From Smittia aterrima (taxonomy: Eukaryota > Arthropoda > Insecta > Diptera > Chironomidae), in assembly GCA_033063855.1 (NCBI GenBank), contig CP093831.1, positions 3,906,001 to 3,970,000 on the forward strand: a stretch of DNA of 64,000 nucleotides, read 5' to 3'. The translations under genes were made by a program, and so were the position numbers. How positions within the stretch are numbered: position 1 is the stretch's first letter; each line of letters opens with the position of its first letter. Below, piece after piece: positions 32,594 to 44,900 of this stretch. The notes beneath the pieces were generated by a model. That model saw only the letters and a program-made list of their open reading frames with translations, made no database searches and was not told the origin of the DNA.

Positions 32594-35500
32594 ATGTTCA
32601 ACATCTTGACAACTCTACTTCTGTCATTCTTCATCTTTGAAAACGGTGAGCTTGATTAAGATTATAAATTTTTCAGGGATAATTTGCGATTTGGAAGAAA
32701 AAAAAATTGCAGCAAATCTTCCATCTTTTTCGCCTTCGAATCGTTTTTTTTCCGTGGGATGCTGAAGAGAACAAAATATCGATTTGGAGTTCCGTACCGA
32801 AAAATTTCTTCGACGCTTGCGCTCAAACATCTTCGTGGTGATGAAGCAAAGTAAAGTTTTATGAATAATAGATATTTCTAAAGATATTTCACGAGTAGGC
32901 GAGCGTCAAAAAATGATAAACCTTAAAACAATTTAATTGATGTCGACGTTATTCATTAATAGAATTCCAATTTAAAGCTTTTGCTGGCGATGTCACGGAG
33001 TCACCTGAAAACGGAAAGCCGAGTTTTCATGGCGCGGCTCGACAAACCTTCGGCTCTGGCTCGTTAAGAAATCCAGAAGACGGAACATTTAATAAGATCC
33101 ACAGTGAGAAGCTTGATAAGCTTCGAGAGAGAGATCATCGAGAGCGACCTGGATTTGATGACGTCTCCTCCTCTTCTCTTGGAACTGTTATCAGACATGT
33201 GTCTCACAAACCACCAGGTTATAATACTCGATACGGAAAAACGCCAATCACGCATCATACGACAAACCACGATTCGGTCTTTCGTCCATCAGGAGCAGGA
33301 ACTCGCTTAGATGACACGTGGATTAGTCAAGGAGGCTTCGCGTCGAGAGGAAACAACGTTTTTCTCGGACACACTGATGACGTTATAATGCCAGACGTTG
33401 AAATGTTTAGCGGCGGTCATCAAGGCTCAGGAACACCAGCAGAATGCGATGCGACATGTAGTGCGACGGAGTTTTTCTGTTCAAAGAGCTGTTCGTGCAT
33501 TAGCAGCGACTTGCATTGCGGTAGCTTGAGATAACCTTGAGATAAACGAGCAAATTGTGAAATATTTCTTTTCTTAGATGGTCAAATTGATTGTGGGACG
33601 GAAGCTGAAGATGAAGAAGATTGCGAAATAACCGAAGATATGGTCAAGAAGATGAAGACGGAATGCGAGGCCAACACGTTATCTCGACATGTTCTGTGCC
33701 CAAACACTTACATTTGTATCAAAGAGGATTGGCTTTGCGGTGAGAACTTCTCGAATTATTCAATCGCGAGTTCTTTATCAAAATAATTTTCAGACGGCGA
33801 CGATGACTGCAATGACTTTACTGACGAGACTCATTGCGGTGCAAAGACAAATTGCTCTGATGATCAATTCGAATGCGTGAATGGTCTTTGTATTCCTCAG
33901 GAATGGATTTGCGGTAAGAAGAGACGAATACAGTCGTCGAACTATTTCAAATATCAATTATTTATTGATTGTAGATGGTGACAATGACTGCAGAGACAAT
34001 TCAGACGAAACAAATTGCACAAGAACGTAAGTTTATATTTATTTTTTGAATAGGAAGCTTTGGAAAAAGAAGTAGCCGCCAGCCACGACCATTCTGTGAA
34101 TGATTTCAGTTTCATTCAAAAAGAAATCTCCTAATCTTTTTCCAGTGAAACTCAAATTAAAAATTTCTCTTTCATTGTTAAAAGCTCTTTCATTTTCCTC
34201 GCGTCTTCTGTCTCTACATTACATTTTCAATGTCAAAGTGCGTGGGAGGTTTCTATTTTCTGTTATTGTTGCTTTCCCATATTCTCGTCATCTCTCGTTG
34301 TTGTGTGTCTTCTTCTTTCCATGAATCTTGCATAATTTTATGCGAAAAATCATGAATGAAACGACGACGACGACGTGTTATTGAGAGCGCGCGCGGGAGA
34401 GAGCAAAAGCTTCTCCGAATATTCACTTCGGCTTTTCCTCACTTTCTCTCTCTCAAATAAATTTTCTTTCTCTCAACAGTTGCACGAACGACGAGTTTCA
34501 ATGCTTGGATGACTCATGTATCTCATTAGCCTTCAAGTGTGACAGTGAGTCTGACTGCGAAGACGGAAGCGATGAGATGAGCTGCGATTTTCCGATGCCA
34601 AATTGCCCGGAAGGCGAATTTAAATGCAAGGGAATGCTTGGGGGAATGGGAGGCCCTGGAGGACGATGTATCTTACAGCGTTACCGCTGCGATGGCGACA
34701 ATGATTGCGGCGATTGGTCAGATGAAGAGAACTGTCCCAAGAAATCTATTAGTTGCACTTCCAATGAATTCAAATGCGATGACGGTCGTTGCATTCCGTT
34801 GCGATGGAAATGTGACGAAGAACAGGATTGCGACTCAGGTGAAGACGAGAAAGATTGCAGCGATATTGGAAACAACAATCGAGAGTGCTCTGATGACGAA
34901 TACACTTGCAAAGATAATCGTTGCATCCCTAAAAATTGGGTTTGTGATGGGCAAGGCGACTGCAAGCGCGGAGAAGATGAAACCGATTGCGATGTTAAGT
35001 GCGACGTCGGACAATTCTCTTGTCCTTCAAAGATAATCTCACCAAGGGAGCGACGACCAAGCTACTGCGTCAATCAAAAGCACATTTGCGATGGTCACAA
35101 AGATTGCTTGAGTGGAGAGGACGAAGAAAACTGTCCAGTCCCACATCAATGCCCTTCAAACTCAAAATGTCAACAAATGTGCGTGACCTCGTTCGCTGGA
35201 AAAGAAGAATGTTCGTGCAAAGTTGGATATGTCTTAGCCGCTGATGGAATCAATTGCGAAGATATCAACGAATGTGACTTCACGAACAATCCATGCAGTC
35301 AAACATGCAGCAACACTGTCGGAGGATTTATGTAAGCTCATTCAAGGTCTCGAAATGAATTACTGACAAATTTATTATCCTTTTAAAGCTGCGGATGCAT
35401 CACTGGCTACATTCTCCGTCCTGACCTTCGAACATGCAAGGCTCTTGGGGGCGCTGTCAAGTTGATAATGGCTAATCGAGGCGATATTCGTCAAGTAACG

Positions 35501-38500
35501 TTGAGCAACAATCAGTACACTTCGATCATCAAAGGACTCCCTAATGCCATCGCTCTTGACTATCACTACGACAGGGATTTACTCTTCTGGTCTGACGTGT
35601 CGGCTGATGTCATCAAGCAAAGCTTTCTCAATGGCACAAACGTTAAAGATGTCATCAAGTGGGGACTTGAGTCACCTGGCGGACTTGCGGTTGATTGGAT
35701 TCATGAGCTTTTGTTCTGGACTGACTCGGGAACGAGACGTGTTGAAGTGTCGACGTTTGATGGAAAGTTAAGAGCGGTGTTAGCGGCCAACGATTTAGAT
35801 AAGCCGAGAGCTATTGTTATTCATCCTGGCAAATAGTGAGTTTAATTATTAAAGGATTATTGAGTTTTCAATTAAAATCCTTTTGTTGCAGTTTCGTGTT
35901 TTGGTCAGATTGGGGACCTAACGCCAAGATTGAAAGGTAATTTCAATTATCTCGAATTAGTGTCAATCTCGTTATCTAAAATTAAATCATTTTCAGATCA
36001 TACATGGACGGAAGCGATCGAACTGCAATTACCAATGATGGAATTTATTGGCCGAATGGGCTTGCATTGGATTTTGCGACAGATCGAATTTTCTGGGCAG
36101 ATGCAAAGCATCACGTCATTGAGAACTCGAAACTTGATGGAACCGACCGCAAGAAAATCCTCAGCAACAATCTTCCTCATCCATTTGCTTTGACAATCTT
36201 CGAAGACAACATGTACTGGACCGATTGGCACACGAAAACGATTTCATCAGCGAACAAAGTCACGGGAAAGAACTTCCGACACGTTCATGAAGGACTTCAC
36301 TTTCCAATGGATATTCACAGTTATCACAAAGCTCGACAGCCAAAGTTTGAGAATCGATGCGCTGAAGACAAGAGAAAGTTGAAAGGCGGTTGCTCTCATC
36401 TTTGCTTGCCAAACAAAACATCGCGACGTTGTGCTTGTCCAATCGGATTGACATTGCTTGAGGATCAGAAAACTTGCACGACTGTTCCTGATAAGCTTCT
36501 TCTGCTGGCTCGTAAGAAAGACATCCGAATGCGTCAACTCGATTCACGAAATCCTCTGAAAGAGATCGATATGGTCATCCCGTTGGATAATTTAAAATCG
36601 ACGATAGCTCTCGACTGGTGCAGTGAAACTGATCGAATCTACTGGAGTGATGTCGGCAAAAGTACAATCAACAGAGCTTTCCTAAACGGAAGCAATCAAG
36701 AGACTGTCATTCAAGATGGTTTGGTGTCGCCAGCTGGTTTAGCACTCGATTGGATCACAAATAAACTTTATTGGACTGACGCAGGAACGAATCGAATTGA
36801 AGTTTCAACATTTGATGGAAGCAAACGAGCTTTGCTTGTGTGGCAGAATTTATTGAAGCCGAGGGATATCGTCGTCAATCCATTACAAGGAATTATGTTT
36901 TGGTCAGACTGGTCAGACACTCCTTTGATTGAAAGAGCAGGAATGGATGGCTCTGAACGAACGTCTATTGTTTCCGAGAATCTTCTCTATCCAAATGGCC
37001 TAGCAATTGATTTCTCGAACAATCGTTTGTACTTTGTCGATGCTGGAACGAAAGCTTTAGAATTTGTGAATTTCGATGGAACTGGACGAAACCGTTTGAT
37101 TGCTGATGGACTTCATCATCCGTTTGGAATTGACGTTTATGAAAAGAACATTTATTGGTCGGATTGGGATTTACAAAGCATTTTGATGGCAGACAAACTC
37201 AGTGGTCGAAACAGAAAGAGCGTCATCAGTGATACAAGCGACTTGATGGACATTCGAGTATTTCATCGAAAGAGAAAAACCATTCAAAATCCTTGCGCAA
37301 TTCGCAATGGCGGTTGCTCTCACATTTGTCTGTTGAATCACATGAAAGAGTTCACCTGTGCATGTCCGATCGGAGTTAAACTTACAGAAGACAAGCGAAC
37401 CTGTAAAGAGCAACCAAGCAAATATATTATCTTCGCTCATCGAACAGACATTCGTCAGGTCTCTTTGGATATCGATTACATGATTGATGTGGTGCTTCCG
37501 TTGCCACAGATTTCCAATGTCTACGCTTTGGACGTTGACCTTCACACAGGAGACATTTACTGGGCTGACAATGTCGAAGATATCATCATGAGAAGCTCTT
37601 CGGATGGAAAAAATGTCGTACAGATTCTAAGTGAAAGCATGGAGAGCGTCGACGGCCTTGTTGTTTGTTCAGTCTCGCGAAAGGTGAGAAGATTTTTTTA
37701 TTTTTAGCGATTTTACGAGCATCATAAAAATTCTTCCGCTTTCAGATTTACTTTACTGACGCAGGTCGACGAAGCATTGAAGTATCGGAACTTGATGGAT
37801 CTAATCGTAAAGTCCTCGTGTGGCAAGACCTCGAATCGCCACGAGCAATTGCGATTGACTATGAGTTCGGATATCTTTTCTTCTCTGACTGGGGAACGCT
37901 ACCGCGAATCGAGAGATCAGACATGGACGGAGAGATGAGATCACGAATTATTACGACGAACCTTGGATGGCCTAACGGAATCTCTGTTGACACTGTCATG
38001 AAGAATATTTATTGGACTGATGCGAAGGTAAATTGAAAATTCAAAGCTGTCGATGTGAAACTAATTAATCTTTCTTAGGAACCTCATATCGAATCGAGTG
38101 ATTTTGATGGAAACTTCCGAAAGATTGTCGTTGAGTTCCGAGACTCAGAGCATCCTTACGGAATCGCAGTGACACCAACAAAGATTTATTGGACAGATTG
38201 GAAGACAACTGCGCTTCATTCAGCTGAGAAAACAAATCTAACAGATCGAGCAATCATCACTGGAAATCTTGAAGGATTGATGGATGTGAAAGTCGTTGAC
38301 AGTTATGAAAAGCTTCACGATAATGCTTGCAAGAATAGCAACGGAGGATGCTCACATCTCTGCTTGAGGAAACCTCGAGGATATTCATGCCAGTGTCCAA
38401 CGGGAGTAAAGATGAAGAGCAATGGACAGGATTGCGAAGATCTGCCAAGTTCATATTTGCTCATCGCATTGCGCTCAGGAATCGGAAGAATTTCCCTTGA

Positions 38501-39882
38501 CACTCCCGAGATGTTTGATGTTGTTCTGCCAATCGACGGAGTTCACGGAGCTGTCGTCGTTGATTTCCATCATGCTCAAAGTTTGCTGTTCTACGCTGAC
38601 GTGAACTCAGATGCAATAAAACGAGTCAACATGAAGAACTTCAACGACATCAAAACAATCGTTTCAACTTCTTTGAACACTCCGAATGGAATTGCAGTTG
38701 ATTGGATCGCAGATAACATTTATTGGTCTGACTCGGCATTGAAAATGATTGAAGTTTCACGTCTCGATGGAAGTTACAGGAAAACTCTTTTGCGTGAAAA
38801 TCTCGACGACGTTCGATCGATGATTCTTTATAAGAATTTGCTGTTCTTTGCTGATTGGGGTCACGCCGCAAGAATCGAACGAAGTTTACTCGACGGCTCA
38901 GAGCGCAAGTCAATCATCAACTCGGACTTAGGATTTCCAACTGGTTTGGCAATCGACTTCGAAGCTCGGAAGCTTTTCTGGGCTGACGCTCTTCACGATC
39001 GCGTTGAGACTTCTGACTTTGATGGCAAGAAGAGAACTAGAATTATCATGCATGCTGAGCATCCATTCGGCTTCACGTTAACTAACAATTATTATTACTT
39101 CACTGACTGGTTCAACAAGTCTGTCATCAGGATTCCACGTCACAGCAATGGCAATCCCGAAGAAGTTAGACACAATCTTCGTGGAGCTCTTGAGATTAGA
39201 TCTGTCTCAGCAGAACGTCAACCAAAATATTTCAATCCATGCAACGAAAGTAACGGCGGATGTAGTCATCTCTGTCTCTACCTCGGAGGAATCAAATATG
39301 TTTGCGAATGTCCAAACTTCAGTGAAGGAAAATATTGTAAACGAGAAGTGAAGGAATCTTTGCTCAAACCACCGGACAACGACGACACGACATTCATACC
39401 AAGTACAACTGAAGGAAGCTTACAAACATCGAAGCCCGACACATCTTTGATGCTGGGAATCATTATCGTCATGACGCTTTTACTTCTTCTTGTTGTGTCT
39501 GCTATTATTTGTAAGTTTAGAAAGGGAAGGAAGTTTCTGCAAAATCCTAACGCCTTTCGATTCTTTTTCTTGTTGCAGTCTTAGTCTGTCATTCGAAGAA
39601 GAAAGAGAAGAAGAAAGCTCGGCTCACATTCTCCAATCCAAACTACAATGGAGCAGGCTACAACGACGAACCGCAGAAAAGTACATTTTTTAAGAAATTC
39701 AGATACGATCGAGCTCAAGTAAGTTACATATTAAAAGAGTTTAAGATTAAATTTAATTTTCTTTCTTTAAGGATCGAGTCTATGAAGAGAAAGTTTTAAG
39801 CAGCGGACAAGAAACTCCAACGACAATGACAAATCCATCGCCGATGCCTTCGCATTCGGCAATTTTGTCGACAATTGGCTAA
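32594..39882 (+). CDS. Lrp4: Low-density lipoprotein receptor-related protein 4
   Basis: Thirteen exons: 32594-32645, 32978-33520, 33578-33739, 33794-33913, 33975-34026, 34480-35331, 35389-35835, 35892-35936, 35997-37683, 37746-38027, 38079-39510, 39579-39718, 39772-39882. They give ~1,974 residues, near the ~1,900-2,000 of LRP4. Order: signal peptide (MFNILTTLLLSFFIF), an unusual ~150-residue disordered stretch, eight LDLa modules (~174-560; the first is divergent), two EGF modules, then four YWTD beta-propellers. Each propeller is followed by an EGF (near residues 877, 1189, 1495, 1799). A membrane helix follows at ~1868-1890, then an ~85-residue tail with an NPNY endocytosis motif. LRP4 is a synaptic organiser and Wnt/agrin-type receptor in other animals. 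Intron 5 (34027-34479) holds CT runs and short CGACGA and CGCGCG runs. Exon 2 may instead begin at 32963, in frame. Confidence 0.96.
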
Positions 39883-41935
39883 TCAACAAACGGGACAATT
39901 TCGAGAGGAAAATGAATACAAAAGTAGATTAGAAGCGATTCGGCTGAGACTTAGAGTGAGTTAATTAGGAAATTGAACAAGAAACTCCAGAAAAATATTT
40001 AAGTTAAAGTTTAGTCTTCAACGAAGCCGACGAATTCATTTTTCTCGAGCTTCGTTGAAGGTTAAACTTTTCAAAACTGTTGATGAAACCAAAAAACTTT
40101 TAATTTTGTAAAAATCATTCCAAGGAATGGCAAAGATATTTAAAAACAAGTGAAACAGTGCCAAACAAAAAAAAACTAAATGAGAAAACAGATGAAATGT
40201 TGTAAATAATTAACAAAGTGCAGAGCCTCTCCAATTACTTAACAGTCGACTACATTGATTATGTGAGACGTGAAAGGTGTAAACTTTAATTTATTTGATC
40301 GAAGATCAGTCGCAACCACAAAAGGCTCAAACTAAAAAAGATAGAAATTGTAGTTGTATTACTTAAGTGAAGATGAGAAGCGGAATTTGATTTCGCGATT
40401 AAACTGAATTTAAAAATTAGACGACACTGAATGCAAGGCCTGAGACGCCGACGACACAAAAGTACCATTTTAAAGAAAGAGAGTCGATCAAGAAGTTGAG
40501 GATACTAAAATTAAGCGTAAGACTGAATTTTATTGAACTTATGACTTTGTTGGAACGCGAGCAGTTGATTAAGTTTAACTTTCACGATATTTTCACTCAA
40601 GTAAAATGAAATTATTTTAAAGTTGATTTACGTAAAAATTAGTAAAAGAAAATTTTATGTAAATCAACAAAAATCAAGTAAAGTTTGCGCGTTTTAGTGC
40701 ACCGAGATGAACTTTTAGTTTCTGTTTTAATTGAAATCTGATTAAAGATTAAAGCTCGACGAAATCTTGAGTTCAATAGGAAAAAAAAGAATGAAACGGC
40801 TCGAGTCGACTCAGATTAATACTTAAACATCTAATAAACGCAAAGTTAAAGAAGAAATCATTTTAATTTTTATAAAATTGATTAATTAATGAGAAGAAGA
40901 AATTAACGATCAAATATCCAAAGAAATAAATAAACAGTGCAGCTACGTAAAAAATACTCAAAATAAACTCAGATAGAAAATGAGAACTGATCGAAAAAGC
41001 TCCTGACCAAAAAACTTTAGTACTGTTGGTCAGAGATTGTGCTTGGACTCGAGCTCGAGAGTTCGTTCGCAAATGGAAAAGTGAATTTCGAAGTTTAAAG
41101 TCTGCCTCAAAGACGAAAGAGAAAGAAGATTAAAGTGAATATCTGAATATCAATGAGAGAATCTTAACGACTCTAAATCATTTCTGTCTTTTCGTAAAAA
41201 TGATAACAAACGTAAAGAAAAGAAAGAAAAAAAAATGTTTAAAACTCTTCTCCCCACAATCCGTTTGATGAGCGACACAGTGACGTGAAGAAATTTGAAT
41301 AATTTTAGCTGAAACGCGGGTTGACTTAAACTGCAACGCACGTTTCCGAAGGGGCTCAAAATTCAAATTCCTTCAAGCAAAAGCGCCATCGAACTTAAAT
41401 GTTATCCGATCCCGCAGCGAAAATGAAACTTTAAAATTGAAAGTGAAAAAATTGTTTTGCGTTGTCTTAAAATGAAACAGGAAGGAAAACGTTCAATTAG
41501 AGGCCATGAAGAAATTTTCTCTAACGCAACTGATGGGAAAACGTGTTGAAATCAAGGACACGAAGTGTTTCGGAGTTAAAATTAAATTCCTCATAAAATG
41601 TGTTTTATATTATTGAGCAGAGAAGAAAATCTTTATATTACATATAAAAACTGTTACGATTAAAAAATGGGAAGCGCGAGACAAAAACAAACTAAAGATG
41701 ATAATTAATTAAATTTGCAAGAACTAAAAAGTCTTAAAGTCTATATATTTTTCAAAGAAAGAAATCAAAAAAAAGAAAGCACTTGACTTAAAGGAAAGTG
41801 AAACTTTTGAACTAAAAAAAACAGGAAAAGGCGAGTGAACGCGAAGAAAGTTGAAATATAATTTAGGAATGAAAAAAAGCGAGCCAACTCATTGAATGGC
41901 TTTGTGAACTACTTGAATAAATAAATAAATGTATT
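39883..41935 (+). other. Probable 3'UTR of Lrp4, about 2 kb
   Basis: No AATAAA stands out near the stop. The first strong cluster is three overlapping AATAAA hexamers at 41916-41929. No coding potential is evident. The region is purine-rich on the plus strand and AT-rich, as is typical of long neuronal 3'UTRs. An earlier cleavage site with a variant hexamer cannot be excluded. Confidence 0.5.
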
Positions 41936-44900
41936 TTCAATGTTGAAACTAAAGTTTCTTGTGTCGTTTGTTTGCATGATACTTTTGGTTTACAGGTTGC
42001 ATAATTCTAAGACTCAGTCAAGAATGTTGTAGATAGAATTGACTTCTAAAATCTGTAATTTAATTATTTTAATGAATTCAATTTCAATTCTATCAAATTC
42101 TTGTTAATAACTAACAAAATCATCGAAAATAATCCAAAAATTTTAACTTTTGCAGTGAAATTATTCTCGGTCACTCAGTCCCGTGAACATTATCCGCGAG
42201 ATATCTGACTCTCTTCAACGGAAATCGTCTAAAGAGAAGCCAAAGAGAAAGAAACTTTTTGTTTCCCCTCCTGTTATTCTCGCGGCTCTAACTGTGAGCT
42301 CATATTTTCTTTCATATAAGCGAGTAAAAATTGAAATTTAGTCACAATCGTCTCAATACAACAAAAACAACGCGATCGTGATTTTTAAACCTTTACGCGC
42401 GTGAAATTTTAATAAATTTATTGCGAGCCTCACGAAAGTGGAAAAAATCTGAAATCTTAGAATTAGAAAGTTGAGGTGTGCTCTTAATTAAAAATAAAAT
42501 TTCTGTTGTGATTTACGAAGAAATTTTCTCCAGAAAAATTATTGAAACCGAAATGGTCGAAAAGTGACAAATCGTCTAAAATCCGCGAACTGAGAATTTT
42601 CTTTCGGAGTGCAATATTTTTTATATATTTTCGTGTGACTTCAGAAAAATTGAGTGAAGATGTTTTTGTTTGTATTTTTCATAATTATCGAATTTCGCCT
42701 TCCTTTCTGCTAATTGATTTTCATATGCAATAAGCCCGCCGACGAGCAAAAAGCAGATTTCTCAGGGCCGAGCCAAAATTTCGCGGCGCAATAAAACGCG
42801 TTTGCTGGTGTTGATCATGCGTCTATTTTTATCGCGAATGGGTGAAGTCATGAACCTCATAATTATTTTTTTATCTAAACAATTTTCAAAGCGAAAAAAA
42901 AATTGCTGAACTTTAAATATTTTTTTTTGTGTGTGCAAACACTCAAATCTTTCATGGCCTTGATTGAATTATAGATAATTAGTCACGGCGAGAGGAAGTT
43001 GTGAGCTGTTTTCATATTTATTTCGCCAAACATTGAATCAAGCGAGATATACAAAACGATTTTCTTCTAATTCGCGAATCTGTGGTGTGTGCGAATCTTT
43101 GCGAGATCAACAGACTTCGTAGTTCTAGCCTCAGCTCACGGGCAAAAGTTCAATAATCCACGAAACTAATATACAAAGAATCCCACATACATGCACCCAG
43201 TGGTCCATGACAAAATTAGTCAACAGAAGATTCATTTCAGCCAACACATCATCTTGTCGATATCTTCTTGTTCTCACGAAATTTTTCTTATTATTCGTGT
43301 CGTCGTTGGGATATTTAAAAATTTAAAAGACAACCACGACAAGCAAAGAGTTCGTTCGAAACACATAAGCGATCAGAAAAGTAATTGAACACGCGAAACA
43401 AATAGAAATGAAAAGTTTTCAGCCAGCTTTTTTTGCTGCTCACATAATCATAAAATTGGATTCAAAAGGAAAATCAAACACTGACAGAGGAGAATGTAAT
43501 AAGAATTTATCTTCAAGGTTAAAACCCGCGAGCTCGTCCAATGACCAATTCGATTACGAAAGTTTTGCTTTATGGAAATTTTGTTTTGCGCTACTCGCGC
43601 GGTAATTAGAATCTTCTTCGGTTTTGAAATTTAAATTGAATTTTGCTGAAGTTGTTAACGAATTGAAATTCAAATTGGAGGATTGTCGCCGATATGTTTG
43701 CCTTATCAAGTCACTCGACTCGATTTTATCGGAAGAAATAAATAACTCGACGCTGTACAAATTTAAAAGCCAGACACATGTTTGCTTCTTATCTCCCTCG
43801 CTCCGTCTTAGTACGATCCCAGGAAGTCTTTCGACCTTAAATGGAAGATTCCGAGGGGAACTGGGGAGGAAGTGGCCAGAAGTGGAGGAAGTTGAGTTCG
43901 TTTGCCACGTCTCGCGCTTTCTCGTCAAGCAAAGTCCATCGATGTGTGCGAGAGAGTTTTGTGTGTTTTTCGGGCTTAAAATTGAAATTGTTTGCCTTTT
44001 AAACATTTATATGGGCCTGATAACGTGTTGAAGTCGACGTTTTTTTTGAGTGTGTTGAAAATTAGCGACAAGTTGCTGACACACGAGAGTTAGTGACGCA
44101 TGAATCGTCTGGGGTCATCATTTTTAAACGGCACCGAACGAGCTCATCGGACTTGTCGATAATTCCTTTGGTTTCAAGTTCAAAAACGTTTGCAAAAAAA
44201 TATAAATCAAAGAATTTCGCTTCGCAACATTTGAATAAATGACTTTTGTTTGACTCTCTCATCAAAATTTACTCGCAAATGTGGTGAACCGAATGATATT
44301 TTTTTGCTGAAGCATCGTTTTGTCTATGATTGGAGTTGGCTTCTCACTTAGACAATTATTGAATTAGATTTTTCGATCTCATGAGCTTTCACACGAAGCT
44401 AATTCGGTTGCCGAAATAAAAAAGTTCAAGTTCACGATCGTTTACCTTTTTTGGAAAACTATTAGACGCCAATCGCGATGGATGACTTTCAATCAGAGAT
44501 TTCAGCAGAGAGCGAACACTGATCAACTTCGCAGAAGATCTGCACTTGAGCTTGCAAAAACCTAAACGGAAATGTCTCAGCCCAAAATTCCTTCACTTCA
44601 TATTTTTTATTAAAGAACCATTCATTTCCATCCTCATATTGTGATTTATCATCTCGCCATGAAAGAGCGACGATCATGTGTAGTGTGTGAATGAAGAATA
44701 AACATTCACCGACTTGATTCATGTCTAGTGGTTTTTATTTCGGAGACGCAGCAAGAAAGGGAAAATATAAAATATTAAATTGCTAGCGAGCAGAACAAAA
44801 CTTTAATTTAATTTCTGCTTAAGATGTTTCGCGAAGCGTTTGTCTCGATAGCGCGGAAGCAGCTGTTCCTTCCCTTTACTTAGCTCTGGCCCATTTTCTC

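Noticed and set aside
34681..34965. Minus-strand 94-codon frame opposite the Lrp4 LDLa repeats
   Set aside because: It is a shadow of the repetitive Cys/Asp-rich LDLa coding sequence.
43554..44031. Overlapping open frames of 150 codons (minus) and 135 codons (plus) between Lrp4 and CycD
   Set aside because: They are antisense to each other, lack motifs, signal peptides or splice partners, and sit in a locally less AT-rich patch where stops are rarer. Chance is the simpler explanation; RNA evidence would be needed.
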